From Shewanella sp. UCD-KL21 (GTDB lineage: Bacteria; Pseudomonadota; Gammaproteobacteria; Enterobacterales; Shewanellaceae), in NCBI RefSeq assembly GCF_001957135.1, contig NZ_MPHK01000005.1, forward strand, positions 87,789 to 151,788: a stretch of 64,000 nt of DNA, read 5' to 3'. Each line of letters opens with the position of its first letter. The first letter of the stretch is position 1. This document shows positions 1 through 10,174 of the stretch, one piece after another. A model generated the notes under the pieces. It was not told the origin of the DNA, did no database searches, and was given only the letters and a program-made list of their open reading frames with translations. Position numbers and translations under genes: made by a program.

Positions 1-1
1 A

Positions 2-861
2 TACGCCGATGCCACTATGATTGGCAGTGTTGATTACCGTGGGGTTACCTCAGAATTGATGCTCGACACTGATGACTATATTGTTTATCTCACCGACAAG
101 GGTACAGATAATGTGGTCTATACCACTAGCAGTATGAGCCTAACCACAGAAACTGTTTATAAATTTATGATTAGAACAGTTTTGGTTCAGGTGATTTAAA
201 AGTAGTGATCGACAGTGTCGATTCAACCACAACGCCAACGTCTTACACTAACATCGATGCCACTGCTGATTTTCGGGTTTTTAACGGCCTAGAGCAACGT
301 AGTTTAGATGTCGATGTGATCAGTAAAGCTGAGTCGCATTACTTACTGGATATCGCCCCTTTTACAGTAAGCGATTACCAGCAAACCGGTTTCAATGATT
401 ATGGCGTCAGTGTCACTGATTCAGCCACTGCAGAAATACTGTTAGATAATGTACTAGTGACCTTTAACCAAGATGATGTGCGAACCTTATTGCTATATCA
501 AGATGACACAATTAAAGGCATGGTCATTGAACATGATTTGCGCCCAAGAGCCTTTGAAAACAACGTTGATATCGTCAATTTATCGCAAGATTATGATGAT
601 TTAAGCGTGTATTTTGTTCGCAGCTCAGAGACCATTGAGTCGGCAGAATATAGCATCAAGGATTTGGATTTTACCGATCAAGACAGCTTAGTATTACTCC
701 ATGATGATTATGAAATTAATGTGGTTTATGAGTCAGATACCGGTACTCAAACCTTATTATATCAATCTGATTTTATTAGCTTTGACGGTGAAAGTAATTA
801 CAGCTTTGTATTAATGCCAGATAGCAGCAGCTCTTTTGGGTATAACTTGGTACAGCTTTAG
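2..861 (+). pseudogene. DUF4397-like extracytoplasmic repeat protein, 5' truncated by the window edge and frameshifted
   Basis: Reading is open from the window edge in frame 2 (residues YADATMIGSVDY) and runs to a stop at about 199. Coding resumes one frame over, giving NSFGSGDLKVVIDSVD and then about 215 residues to the stop at 861. Inserting one A in the GAAC at 174-177 joins the halves as ...YKFMIRNSFGSGDLK. The product is Asp/Ser/Thr rich with beta-strand alternation and at least two similar blocks (VDVI/VDIV, LLLYQD/LLYQSD), like tandem DUF4397 modules of exported proteins. The family assignment is inferred from pattern only. The signal peptide would lie outside the window. Either a real one-base deletion or a sequencing error explains the break. 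Confidence 0.55.
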
Positions 862-895
862 TTATTGAGAGTAATAAAAACAGTAAACCAATAAA

Positions 896-923
896 ATGCC
901 GATAAATATTATCGGCATTTTTC
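896..923 (+). terminator. Rho-independent terminator after the DUF4397-like gene
   Basis: A 10-bp perfect stem (ATGCCGATAA / TTATCGGCAT) with a 3-base loop is followed by a T-rich stretch. It could also end the converging minus-strand gene at 973. Confidence 0.8.
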
Positions 924-972
924 TTTAAATTTGAGTCACGTTGCGAGTTTTACCAGCAATTGCTTATGTCGT

Positions 973-2034
973 TTAAGTTGCCATTAACGCCTTATCAAAC
1001 AATCGCCTAAAGGCATTTTCAAAGGCGGCTTGTAAGTCTTTAATATGCTGCTGCGGCAAACGATTAATCATCTGGGCGTATGAGACTGCTTGATGGGCAT
1101 AACAAACCACTTCGGCCATGCTCCAAGCTTGTTTTAGCTTTGGCAGTGGCTGAAATTGGCGCCATTGAGCTAAATATGCCTCAATAACTTGTTGTTTATC
1201 TGCACTGGGCGGCATTCTAAAAAGGTAAGTGCCATCAATAAAAGGGTGGCTAATGCAGGCATCACTCCAATCAAAGAAAACATACTCGCCATTTACCTGA
1301 GCGACATTTTCAATATGTAGGTCACTGTGCACTAAGGTATTGGGTAAATGGTACTGCTGCAATGCGCTAATGGCTTGTTGTAAGGCTATCAAAGCGGAAT
1401 GGCAATGCTGTGGCTGGGCAGTTATTGACTCAGGTAAGCGTGACATGATGCTGCTATCGTTAAAAATAGTGCTTAACTGCTGTGGCAGTTGACTGATATC
1501 GCGGGTTAAACAACCTGATGCAGATAAAGCATCAAGCTGCTGGGAGCTAGCTATTTGCAACTTGGCAAAGGCGTTAAAAGCATCGGCCCACACCGATAAA
1601 GGCACTGTCTCCTCCAAGGCTGCACCAAAGTCGCTGGCCAGTAACCATTGCTTGTCAGCATCAATGGTAATGACAGTAGCCGAGTGCTGAGGAAAAAGCT
1701 GGCTTAGCCGTTGAGCAACTTGTGATTCGTTAGAAAATAATGGCAAATGGGCAGTGGCTTTAAAATAAACATCACCTTCAGTGGTGGCATGTTTTAGCAC
1801 CTGACCCAGAGCCCAGCATTTTACTTCTACTAGCTCGCCAATGGGCTCAATATTATTAGCTAACAATACAGACTTAACCCATGCATTGGCGCTCTTAGGC
1901 CAGTCTGGTAATTGCCAGGTTTGCTTTGCCGCAGCTGCTTTAGCTGTGGTTATTTCATTGGCTAGTTCATTGGTTAATTGCATGGCTAAATCAGCGCCAG
2001 TGGGCTGGCTGGAAGGTGACATTATCTTATTCAT
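973..2034 (-). CDS. Aminoglycoside phosphotransferase-fold (APH/choline kinase-like) small-molecule kinase
   Basis: 353 aa. The C-terminal lobe carries the APH catalytic loop HSDLHIENV (catalytic Asp near residue 238) and the metal-binding FDWSD motif (Asp near 255), so it should be a cytoplasmic ATP-dependent phosphotransferase of the PF01636 type. The first 110 residues are weakly conserved in appearance and contain no obvious nucleotide-binding Gly loop, as is common in the family. The substrate cannot be told from sequence. The fold also covers homoserine, choline, fructosamine and hydroxylysine kinases, and nothing marks this one as an antibiotic-resistance enzyme. It stands alone, convergent with the gene ending at 861 and divergent from the carboxypeptidase at 2319. 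Confidence 0.8.
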   Translation of the reverse strand: MNKIMSPSSQPTGADLAMQLTNELANEITTAKAAAAKQTWQLPDWPKSANAWVKSVLLANNIEPIGELVEVKCWALGQVLKHATTEGDVYFKATAHLPLFSNESQVAQRLSQLFPQHSATVITIDADKQWLLASDFGAALEETVPLSVWADAFNAFAKLQIASSQQLDALSASGCLTRDISQLPQQLSTIFNDSSIMSRLPESITAQPQHCHSALIALQQAISALQQYHLPNTLVHSDLHIENVAQVNGEYVFFDWSDACISHPFIDGTYLFRMPPSADKQQVIEAYLAQWRQFQPLPKLKQAWSMAEVVCYAHQAVSYAQMINRLPQQHIKDLQAAFENAFRRLFDKALMAT

Positions 2035-2318
2035 TGTTATGGGGTTTTGTTTTTAGGGTAGCATGTGTCGCAGTTAAATAAAGGTGTACGTTTAGTTACG
2101 ATTTATATAAACGGCAAATCGCTTAATAAACAATGTATTACGCTAGCTGTAACGAAAAGGCACAACTGTGATGTTGCACTTTAGCTGATATGTTAATTAA
2201 ATAGGCTCCAATAATGAGATTTATTCGCTTTTTGCTGCTTAAACCGAATGATGTGCAGCAAAGTAAAATCGTAAATCCTAAGCCCTCAATCTAGAACATT
2301 AATAATAAGAGAGAAGCT

Positions 2319-3863
2319 ATGAACACCGCCAGTCGAACAGGCATTCTTGCCGCATTGTTATTTTGCTCTGTTTCCAGTGCCGCGATTGCTGAAGAGCCCG
2401 CAGTGAGCAAAAAAACAGATTATGGCCGTAACATCGCAGTGGATAGCACTGTGGTGACTAACCATAAAACCAAGGTGAACGGTAATAGCTTCTCCTATAC
2501 CGCAACGGTCGGCACTCAGCCAGTTTGGAACAAAAAAGGCGAGGCGGTTGCCACTTTAAGTTATACCTATTATCAACGAGATAATATAAAAAACACCGCC
2601 AAACGACCGCTGTTAATCTCTTTTAACGGTGGCCCAGGCTCTGCTTCTGTGTGGATGGATATTGGTTATACCGGCCCGCGTGCAATTAATGTCGATGATG
2701 AAGGTTACCCGCTACAACCTTATGGGGTGAAAACCAATCCATACTCGATTTTAGATATTGCCGACATTGTATATGTAAACCCAGTTAATACTGGCTATTC
2801 AAGAGTGCTAGCTAATAAAGGCGGCGAGATGCCAAGTAAAGATGAGCAGCAAGAGATGTTCTTTGGGGTTAACGCTGATATCAAATATTTAGCAGAATGG
2901 GTCAATACCTTTGTCAGTCGTAATGAACGCTGGCGCTCACCTAAATATCTGATTGGTGAAAGCTATGGTACCACTCGAGTTGCAGGCTTGGCGTTAGAGC
3001 TCCAAAATCGCCAGTGGATGTATGTGAATGGGGTGATTTTAGTTTCGCCGACAGACATGGGTATTGAACGTAAAGGCCCGGTTAAATCAGCTAATCGCTT
3101 ACCGTATTTCGCGGCAGCGGCTTGGTTCCACAAAGCCTTAAGCCCTGAACTTCAACAAGCTGACCTTGCTGAATTTTTACCTGAAGTTGAAGCCTTTACC
3201 ATTAATGAATATATCCCTGCATTGGCCATGGGCGGCTTTATCGCTCCAGATCATAAGCAAAAAATTGCAGAGAAAGTGGCGCTGTATTCAGGCCTCAGTG
3301 TTGATGTTATTTTGAAATCAAACCTTGATGTATCAACTCGCTATTTTTGGAAAGAGTTACTGCGTGAGCGCGGTCAAACCATTGGCCGTTTAGACTCACG
3401 TTATATCGGCATTGATAAGCAAGACGTTGGCGATAGCCCAGACTTTAACGCTGAGCTTATGTCTTGGTTGCACTCCTTTACCCCAGCAATTAATGCTTAC
3501 ATGCGTGAAGAGCTAAATTACAAAACCGATGTGAAATATTACATGCTGGGTGATGTGCATCCGTGGGATCGCACTGAAAATAAAACCGGTGAAAACCTAC
3601 GTCAAGCGATGGCGCAAAACCCATATTTAAATGTGTTATTTCAAGCGGGTTACTATGACGGCGCGACGAACTACTTCGATGCCAAATACAGCATGTGGCA
3701 ACTAGATCCGAGCAGCAAAATGAAACAACGCCTTAGCTTTAAAGGCTACCGCAGCGGCCATATGATGTATTTACGTGCCGAAGACTTAAAGCAATCGAAT
3801 CAAGACTTACGTGAGTTTATTAAGAACAGTTTGCCAAAAGGCGATGTGGCAGCAAAATATTAA
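2319..3863 (+). CDS. Secreted S10-family serine carboxypeptidase
   Basis: 514 aa with an N-terminal signal peptide (hydrophobic residues 8-22, likely cleavage after AIA near 24). The S10 fold is shown by FNGGPGSAS (oxyanion region, about residue 103), GESYG with the nucleophile Ser215, GYYDGATNYF with Asp447, and SGHMMY with His481, which completes the triad. It should remove C-terminal residues from peptides in the periplasm or outside the cell. AGAGAG before the ATG is a good ribosome site. The gene is monocistronic, with its own terminator about 60 bases downstream, and it precedes another exported hydrolase. Confidence 0.9.
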   Translation: MNTASRTGILAALLFCSVSSAAIAEEPAVSKKTDYGRNIAVDSTVVTNHKTKVNGNSFSYTATVGTQPVWNKKGEAVATLSYTYYQRDNIKNTAKRPLLISFNGGPGSASVWMDIGYTGPRAINVDDEGYPLQPYGVKTNPYSILDIADIVYVNPVNTGYSRVLANKGGEMPSKDEQQEMFFGVNADIKYLAEWVNTFVSRNERWRSPKYLIGESYGTTRVAGLALELQNRQWMYVNGVILVSPTDMGIERKGPVKSANRLPYFAAAAWFHKALSPELQQADLAEFLPEVEAFTINEYIPALAMGGFIAPDHKQKIAEKVALYSGLSVDVILKSNLDVSTRYFWKELLRERGQTIGRLDSRYIGIDKQDVGDSPDFNAELMSWLHSFTPAINAYMREELNYKTDVKYYMLGDVHPWDRTENKTGENLRQAMAQNPYLNVLFQAGYYDGATNYFDAKYSMWQLDPSSKMKQRLSFKGYRSGHMMYLRAEDLKQSNQDLREFIKNSLPKGDVAAKY

Positions 3864-3921
3864 CTGCTAATGTTTAAAAGTAGCAAAGTCGCACTGATTT
3901 TAGGCGGCTGAGCTATTGATT

Positions 3922-3945
3922 AAAAAGGAGCTACGGCTCCTTTTT
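3922..3945 (+). terminator. Rho-independent terminator after the S10 peptidase
   Basis: A 10-bp stem AAAAAGGAGC / GCTCCTTTTT with a TACG loop. The U tract is part of the stem. Confidence 0.85.
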
Positions 3946-4104
3946 CGATATAAAAATCAGCATAAAGAATGCGAATACATTGCTGCGTGCAAAATGGGAT
4001 TTTAAGAATATAATTCAACGGATTAGCGATTAAATGATCCGTTGTAATATGGCTTCAATCAGCATACTAAGAATAATAAAAAGAAGAATAAGTTGGAGTG
4101 TTAA

Positions 4105-6261
4105 ATGAGAGTAAGCAAGTTATCTGCAATATCGTTAGCCATCACATTGGTTATGCCGATGCTGGCACAGGCCAAAGCAGTAACGTCACAAGGCGCTAGC
4201 GCGAGTGAGTTTTCATGTGAAGGCAAAAGCACTATTCCTATCTATGAGATCCAAGGCGCTGGTGCGACGAGTCCATTGATCGCTGCAGGCGCTGATGAAT
4301 CCATTCTTGAAGTGACCACTAAAGGTGTGGTCACTGCGCGGGCAGAACGATTATATAAAGGTTTTTTTATTCAAGATCCCCAAGGTGACGGCTCGCCTTT
4401 GGCATCTGACGGTATTTTTGTTCATTGGGGAGACACTGCGCCAGCAGCAATCGTCCCGGGGATGCAGATTTGCGTCACTGGTAAAGTGCAACAATATGCC
4501 GGCTTTACCCAAATTAATATTGAAGAGCAGCAACAATTTCACTTAGGTAATTATGTTGGTGAGTTGCCAGCAACCCCGTTACGTATTGCAGATGGTCAAT
4601 CACTTGCCGAAGCGCTTGAGCGTGTTGAAGGCATGAAAGTGGTATTAGACTCTGCCAGTGATATGAAAGTGACCCGTTCATTTAGCCTAGATTATGACTC
4701 ATATCGCAACAACATGGTGTTATCACATCAAGCGCCATTGATGAAAGCCACGCAGGTTTACGCGCCATTATCAGCAGCAGCGATAGCATTAAACAAAGCC
4801 AATATCGCCAATCAGCTGGTGGTTGAGTCAGACTATAAAGCTGAACATGGTGAGGTGCCGTACTTCCCAAGTTTTAATGCCGATAACGGCTATATTCGGG
4901 TTGGCGATCAGTTAACCAATATTGAAGGTGTGATTGGCTATAGTTATGAGCAATATCGCTTTATGCCAACCAATGACATTAATGCCAGTGATTTTATTCG
5001 CCATCATGATCGCACCGCGGCGCCAGCGGTAGCTAACCAAGGTGACTTACGGGTAGCAAGTTTTAATGTACTGAACTTCTTTAATAGTGAGTTTGGCGGT
5101 GATAAAAATCCATTAGGCCACAACCGCGGGGCAAAGCTTGAGTCAGAAATGCTGCTGCAGCGCACAAAAATCGTGAATGCGATGGCGGCGATGAATGCCG
5201 ATATTATTGGCTTAATGGAAGTTGAAAATAATGGCTTTGGTAAGTTAAGTGCCATTCAAAATCTAGTTGATGCCCTTAATGCCAAGCTGGCACCTGAGCA
5301 GGTTTATCAATTTGTTGAAGTCACTGACAATGACGGTTTCATCGGCACTGATGCCATCGCGGTTGGCATATTATATCGACCCGCCGTTGTCGCTTTAGCT
5401 GACGCAGCTCAAATCATCGCGACCCCTGAGCAACACGTGGCAGAAGGAGCGCTAACCCGAATCAATGAGGGCGTTACAGAAACAAACCCTGGCTACCATA
5501 AATATCAGCGCCACAGTCTAATGCAAAGCTTTAGCATTAATGGTCAAAAGCTGACGATTGTGGTTAATCACTTTAAATCTAAAGGCTCAGGTTGTATCGA
5601 AGATTGGTTAAGCTTTAATGAAGATTCAGAGCCAGAGGATTTACAGGGCAAGTGTAATGCGTTTCGGGTTTCTGCCGCCAAGGTGATCGGCGAGTCGGTA
5701 ACAGCCTTAGACGGTGATGTGCTGGTGATCGGCGATTTAAATGCCTATGGCAAAGAAGATCCGTTAGCAGTGCTCACTGACTATGATGCCAGCCTGAGTG
5801 AACATGTAATAAAAACCGCCTCACACACCAGTTTAAATGGCGCCGACTATGATGTACAAGGAGGTGTGATTGATAAGGGCTATGGGCTAATTAACTTAAA
5901 CACCCAAGCACATGGAGCGGCTACTTACTCCTACAGTTATGCTGGTGAGTTGGGTAATTTAGACCACGCTTTAGGTAATAGCAGCTTAGCGGCTCGGCTA
6001 GTGGCGATTGAAGACTGGCATATCAATGCGGTTGAATCGAGCTTGTTTGAATACAGTAGCAAATACACCGGCGACTTAGCTAAGTCTGACAATGGCTATT
6101 CATCATCAGATCACGATCCGGTGATCATTGCACTGGCATATCCCGCAGTACAGGATACTAAAAATGCAGAGTCTATAACGACAGCCAAAGATGATGGCGC
6201 CAGCTTAGGTTACTTAGGCTTATTACTGTTGTCAGCTTTAGGCCTGCGCCGTAAAAGCTAA
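4105..6261 (+). CDS. exeM: ExeM/NucH-type extracellular endonuclease with GlyGly-CTERM-like anchor
   Basis: 718 aa. A signal peptide ends near AQA (residue 23). Residues about 30-300 form the OB-fold-like region typical of ExeM/NucH. Residues about 312-680 are an endonuclease/exonuclease/phosphatase domain with the expected residues: FNVLN (Asn321), MEVEN (Glu372), NHFKS (His489), GDLN (Asp544), LDHAL (Asp620/His621) and SDHDP (Asp669, His670). It should be a metal-dependent, sugar-nonspecific DNase acting outside the cell; the S. oneidensis homologue degrades extracellular DNA in biofilms. The end (SLGYLGLLLLSALGLRRKS) is a short helix plus basic tail, as in rhombosortase-processed GlyGly-CTERM proteins. 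I see no lamin-tail domain, which makes it shorter than the longest relatives. Confidence 0.88.
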   Translation: MRVSKLSAISLAITLVMPMLAQAKAVTSQGASASEFSCEGKSTIPIYEIQGAGATSPLIAAGADESILEVTTKGVVTARAERLYKGFFIQDPQGDGSPLASDGIFVHWGDTAPAAIVPGMQICVTGKVQQYAGFTQINIEEQQQFHLGNYVGELPATPLRIADGQSLAEALERVEGMKVVLDSASDMKVTRSFSLDYDSYRNNMVLSHQAPLMKATQVYAPLSAAAIALNKANIANQLVVESDYKAEHGEVPYFPSFNADNGYIRVGDQLTNIEGVIGYSYEQYRFMPTNDINASDFIRHHDRTAAPAVANQGDLRVASFNVLNFFNSEFGGDKNPLGHNRGAKLESEMLLQRTKIVNAMAAMNADIIGLMEVENNGFGKLSAIQNLVDALNAKLAPEQVYQFVEVTDNDGFIGTDAIAVGILYRPAVVALADAAQIIATPEQHVAEGALTRINEGVTETNPGYHKYQRHSLMQSFSINGQKLTIVVNHFKSKGSGCIEDWLSFNEDSEPEDLQGKCNAFRVSAAKVIGESVTALDGDVLVIGDLNAYGKEDPLAVLTDYDASLSEHVIKTASHTSLNGADYDVQGGVIDKGYGLINLNTQAHGAATYSYSYAGELGNLDHALGNSSLAARLVAIEDWHINAVESSLFEYSSKYTGDLAKSDNGYSSSDHDPVIIALAYPAVQDTKNAESITTAKDDGASLGYLGLLLLSALGLRRKS

Positions 6262-6468
6262 TTGACCTATTATTTAATAGAAATCATTATCATTTAAAAT
6301 CGGTGGTGGTTTGTAAATTTTTTGAGCGTATTTTATTACGCTTTGTGCTTGCTTTGCAGGCAATTTACTTTAAATCACCGCGATAAAAAAACCGCCTGTT
6401 ATAGTGTCATACTAGTAATTGCCCCATTAATTGGCTGTGTTTTTTAAGTGTTAAAGAGAGTAGAAAAG

Positions 6469-7623
6469 TTGAATACCGTAACCGCGCCAATGTTAAAAAA
6501 GCGCATTGATAGTATCGATATTATGCGTGGCATTGTGATGCTCATCATGCTGCTGGATCATGTGAGAGAACGGTTTTTCTTTCATGAGCAAGTCACCGAT
6601 CCGATGACACTGGATAGCACCAGTACCGGATTATTTTTAAGCCGATTTGCAGCGCATTTTTGTGCGCCGACTTTTGTGTTTTTAACCGGAGTATCTGCTT
6701 GGTTGTATAGCCATCCGCAATTTGGGCCAGAGCGCTCAGCAAGGTCATTTTTAATCAAGCGTGGCCTGTTTATTATCGCATTAGAGTGCACAGTGATTAC
6801 GTTTCAGTGGATGGGTAATTACGAGATGATTTGGCTGCAAGTCATGTGGGCAATTGGTATCAGTATGTTGGCGCTAGCGTTATTAATCGGCTTACCAAGA
6901 TTTTGGCTTGGGCTCATTGGCTTGGTGATCGTATTTGGCCATAACATGCTTACGCCTATTAGTTTCTCGCCAGGGGAGTGGGGTTATACGTTATGGGCCA
7001 TATTGCATGACCGCGGTAATATCTTACCTAATGACTTTATCGGTATTAGAGCCAGTTATCCGGTGCTGCCTTGGATTGGGGTTATTTTGTTAGGCTATGT
7101 GATAGCACCGATTTACAGCGCAAGCTTTGATGATAACAAACGTCATAATCTGCTCATTGGGCTTGGCTTAAGCAGTTTCGCGATTTTTGCTGTCTTACGT
7201 GGCTTTAATATTTACGGCGAAACGCTTGATTGGCAGCAAGGTGAAACCCTAGTAATGACATTAAAGTCGGTATTTAACTTAACGAAATACCCACCTTCAT
7301 TGGACTTTTTACTGGTGACTATTGGCGGCACTTTATTGTGTTTACGGGCGCTTGAAAAGCTGAACCCACGCTATGGTAAAGTGCTGTCAACCTTTGGTTC
7401 AGCGCCAATGTTTTTCTATATTGTGCATTTATATGTATTACTGTTTATGTACCGTTTTGCCGTTAATGTTATTGGGCCTAACTATGGCGATTTATATGGC
7501 TTTGCCGATATAAGCTGGGTGTGGGTAGTGACAGTGATATTGGCGCTGCTTTTATACTTTCCAACCAAGTGGTTTAGTCAGTATAAGCATCAAAGCAAGC
7601 AGGGCTGGATTAAGTATTTTTAG
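6469..7623 (+). CDS. DUF1624/HGSNAT-type multi-pass membrane acyltransferase
   Basis: The frame is open from a GTG at 6448, but AAAGAGAG at 6452-6459 is a ribosome site suited to the TTG at 6469, so I start there (384 aa); an ATG at 6490 is the other option. The opening RIDSIDIMRGIVMLIMLLDHVRE is cut short here as RIDSIDIMRG plus LDHVRE, the signature of the heparan-alpha-glucosaminide N-acetyltransferase catalytic family (PF07786), with the membrane His in LDHV. About ten hydrophobic segments follow. It probably transfers an acyl group from a cytosolic CoA donor to a sugar or lipid across the membrane; the acceptor is unknown. It is monocistronic, with a shared terminator downstream. Confidence 0.75.
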   Translation: MNTVTAPMLKKRIDSIDIMRGIVMLIMLLDHVRERFFFHEQVTDPMTLDSTSTGLFLSRFAAHFCAPTFVFLTGVSAWLYSHPQFGPERSARSFLIKRGLFIIALECTVITFQWMGNYEMIWLQVMWAIGISMLALALLIGLPRFWLGLIGLVIVFGHNMLTPISFSPGEWGYTLWAILHDRGNILPNDFIGIRASYPVLPWIGVILLGYVIAPIYSASFDDNKRHNLLIGLGLSSFAIFAVLRGFNIYGETLDWQQGETLVMTLKSVFNLTKYPPSLDFLLVTIGGTLLCLRALEKLNPRYGKVLSTFGSAPMFFYIVHLYVLLFMYRFAVNVIGPNYGDLYGFADISWVWVVTVILALLLYFPTKWFSQYKHQSKQGWIKYF

Positions 7624-7665
7624 GCACTAGCTTAACCAAAATCTTGTGGTTAATCAGTAGATACT

Positions 7666-7690
7666 AAAAAGGCGCATTAAGCGCCTTTTT
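7666..7690. terminator. Bidirectional terminator between the DUF1624 gene and purC
   Basis: AAAAAGGCGC / GCGCCTTTTT with a 5-base loop. A-tract and T-tract on either side serve both converging genes. Confidence 0.88.
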
Positions 7691-7718
7691 CGTTTTATAT
7701 GTGGAATTAGTCTTAGTA

Positions 7719-8822
7719 TTAGTCGATTAAGTCATATTGCTCGGCTAACACCTTAATAATATCCGCTTTTGGGTTGTCAGCTAGCGAGATGCTAGTGCCG
7801 GTTACCTTTTCTGCCACGCCAGTGTAGGTGCGTGACACATTCATCATCGCATCTAATGGTAAGTCGTTATCACGGGCGAGGGCTTCACGCTCAGGCATTC
7901 TGTCTTTGTTAAGCAAAATATCGGCATCGTCAAAATGATTGAGCAGAAATTGACGAAAGCCTTCTTTGGAGTTTTCAACAACCTTGCCATCACGATAGGC
8001 AGCGCCATCCCAAATACGTGACGAGTCTGGTGTGCCCACTTCATCCATGTAAATCAGTTTTGAGTTACCGTCTTTGTCATTGACATAGCCAAACTCAAAT
8101 TTAGTATCGACAAACATTTGGTCATGAGTGGCTAGTGCATCTGAGATGACCTTAAAGCCTTGCTTTAATAACACTTCATATAAGTCGATATCTTCAGCTT
8201 TTTCAAAGCCAAAGGCTTGGTAATTGGCTTCAATGTCGGCGCGGCTGATATTGACATCATCTTGCTCAGGCACACCTGGAATACCGGTTAAAATACCTTT
8301 GGTTGAAGGGGTGATCAGTAACTCTGGCAATTTTTGATCTTTGGTTAACCCTTCAGGCAAGGTAATACCACAAAATTCTCGTTCGCCTTTGGCGTAAGCG
8401 CGCCACATTGAACCGGTAATGTATTGACGGCAAATTGCTTCAACCTTAATAGGGCGAGCTTTTTGCACAATCCATACAAATGGGTGTGGAATATCAAGAA
8501 TATGGCTATCAGCTAAACCATTTTCAGCAAACAACTTAAACCAATGATTAGAGATAGCGTTAAGGGCAGCTCCTTTACCAGGGATGCCTTGTAAATTACC
8601 TTCACCATGAAAAATACAATCAAATGCTGAAATGCGATCGCTGATCACCATTATCGCTAATGGGGTGTCAGCTGGCACGTTATAGCCTTTATCAGCAATC
8701 AAGCGGCGGCTATCAGCCTCAGTTAACCAATATACACTGCGAACTTTACCGCTGTGTACTGGCTTATCGGTTCGGATCGGCAAATCGTTATTGATAGCGA
8801 GAACTGAATCAGCAAGACTCAT
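7719..8822 (-). CDS. purC: Phosphoribosylaminoimidazole-succinocarboxamide (SAICAR) synthase
   Basis: 367 aa, the long form found in Shewanella and Vibrio rather than the roughly 240-aa E. coli form. It joins CAIR and aspartate with ATP to give SAICAR in purine synthesis. Family landmarks are SGKVRSVY near residue 24, SDRISAFDC near 80, [11 protein letters not shown] near 137, and DTKFEFGY ... [10 protein letters not shown] near 225-260. AAGGA lies a normal distance before the ATG. Between promoter and start the leader can form a TATCCTT/AAGGATA hairpin (8858-8878). I did not find a convincing PurR operator. Confidence 0.96.
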   Translation of the reverse strand: MSLADSVLAINNDLPIRTDKPVHSGKVRSVYWLTEADSRRLIADKGYNVPADTPLAIMVISDRISAFDCIFHGEGNLQGIPGKGAALNAISNHWFKLFAENGLADSHILDIPHPFVWIVQKARPIKVEAICRQYITGSMWRAYAKGEREFCGITLPEGLTKDQKLPELLITPSTKGILTGIPGVPEQDDVNISRADIEANYQAFGFEKAEDIDLYEVLLKQGFKVISDALATHDQMFVDTKFEFGYVNDKDGNSKLIYMDEVGTPDSSRIWDGAAYRDGKVVENSKEGFRQFLLNHFDDADILLNKDRMPEREALARDNDLPLDAMMNVSRTYTGVAEKVTGTSISLADNPKADIIKVLAEQYDLID

Positions 8823-9067
8823 GGCCAGTATTCCTTAAGAAATTGAGTGTAGGGAGATATCCTTTATTGATAAGGATAGTTAGGTATTTTTATGGCGGCT
8901 ATTTTACCTGTATTAAGGCAGATTTCCATGCTTATCAGGCGGCTAAACTCTTAATCCTGTATAGCGAATACTGAGGCAAATTAAACTCGCTATTAGCCAT
9001 TGGCTTTAATGGCATAGCTCTTTAGAATGAATTTTCTGCACGTTTACCATTAAAGAGTGAATCACTT

Positions 9068-10027
9068 GTGAGCCATACCCGTTTAGGTCTTATGTTTGTC
9101 AGCGTTGCCATTGTGTTTTGGGGGATATTACCCATAGCGCTTAAGTTATCAGGAGGGTTTATTGATCCGGTGACCTTAACTTGGTTTAGGTTTTTAGTGG
9201 CCTTTGGGGTGACATTTATCCTGTTATGGCGCTTTGGTAATTTAAAGCAATTTAGTCAACTGCAGGGTCTTGATTGGCTAAAGCTTGCTGCTGCAGGCAT
9301 TTTACTGATGTTCAATTACACCTCTTTTGTGTATTCACTGGATTATTTATCCCCAGGTACTGCGCAACTTAACTTTCAAACTGCGCCGTTCTTTTTAGCC
9401 TTTGGTGGCGCGCTGTTTTTTAAAGAGCGGCTCACGGCGGTGCAGTTAAGTTGCTTTGCTGCACTGGCATTAGGGGTGTTGCTGTTCTTTCATCCCAGCC
9501 TTGATGTATCGGCAGAAAATAGCAGTCAAATTCTATTTGGGGTGCTGATTGTGCAGTTTTCAGTGTTGTCGTGGACGAGCTATGCCTTATTGCAAAAGTC
9601 ACTGTTCACTAAGCTATCGCCCAATAATGTGTTGCTATGTATTTATGGCTTAGGGATCTTTGTGATGGCGCCGTTTAGCGAGTTTAGCCACTTTGAGGTT
9701 ATGGATAGCAGCCATTGGTTAATCGTCGGTTTTTGTGCCATCAATACCCTAATTGCTTATGGCTGTTTTGGTCAGGCGATGAAGTATTGGCCGACGGCGC
9801 AGGTGAGCGCCATGCTCGCGCTGACGCCAGTGCTCAGTTTTAGCGTTAACGCGTTAGTGGTGTATTTAGGCTGGTGGCCTGCAGTGTTTAAGGCTGATGT
9901 GATGGATCTGTGGTCGCTGCTGGGGATTGTATTGATTGTTGGCGCTGTGTTTACCATGCAGCTATGGCCCTTGTATGTGGCCGACAAGCGAAAGCGGCAA
10001 GCCCGTGTTGAAGGTGAAAGCGTTTGA
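9068..10027 (+). CDS. EamA-family (DMT superfamily) metabolite exporter
   Basis: 319 aa, starting with GTG behind AAAGAG. Ten hydrophobic helices fall in two homologous halves (residues about 5-140 and 155-305), which is the drug/metabolite transporter layout. Helix 4 has the typical GTAQLNFQTAPFFLA run with the glutamate-bearing KERLT turn after it. It is an inner-membrane permease; the substrate cannot be inferred. It stands alone, divergent from purC, with a short basic C-terminal tail (DKRKRQAR). Confidence 0.85.
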   Translation: MSHTRLGLMFVSVAIVFWGILPIALKLSGGFIDPVTLTWFRFLVAFGVTFILLWRFGNLKQFSQLQGLDWLKLAAAGILLMFNYTSFVYSLDYLSPGTAQLNFQTAPFFLAFGGALFFKERLTAVQLSCFAALALGVLLFFHPSLDVSAENSSQILFGVLIVQFSVLSWTSYALLQKSLFTKLSPNNVLLCIYGLGIFVMAPFSEFSHFEVMDSSHWLIVGFCAINTLIAYGCFGQAMKYWPTAQVSAMLALTPVLSFSVNALVVYLGWWPAVFKADVMDLWSLLGIVLIVGAVFTMQLWPLYVADKRKRQARVEGESV

Positions 10028-10111
10028 GAGAAAAGCGTTTACGACTAAAGCTTATATGGTGATAGCTTTTGAGTTATTAGTCTTTATAGGGTGAGTTTTC
10101 TTTCAGCCATA

Positions 10112-10139
10112 AAAAATGGAGCCACAAGGCTCCATTTTT
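10112..10139. terminator. Bidirectional terminator between the EamA gene and deaD
   Basis: A 12-bp perfect stem AAAAATGGAGCC / GGCTCCATTTTT with an ACAA loop. Both converging genes end within 110 bases. Confidence 0.9.
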
Positions 10140-10174
10140 ATGCGTCAAACCAACGTTAGTTGGACTGCAAGTAT

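Noticed and set aside
973..2034. Antibiotic resistance (aminoglycoside kinase) label
   Set aside because: Only the APH fold is shown; the family includes many metabolic kinases and the sequence does not resemble a known resistance enzyme.
2214..2294. 26-codon ORF beginning MRFIRFLLLKP before the S10 peptidase gene
   Set aside because: Weak ribosome site, no hydrophobic or regulatory pattern that suggests a leader peptide, and no independent support.
6281..6295. Fur-box-like AAATCATTATCATTT before the DUF1624 gene
   Set aside because: Matches only about 11 of 14 positions and the downstream gene has no iron link.
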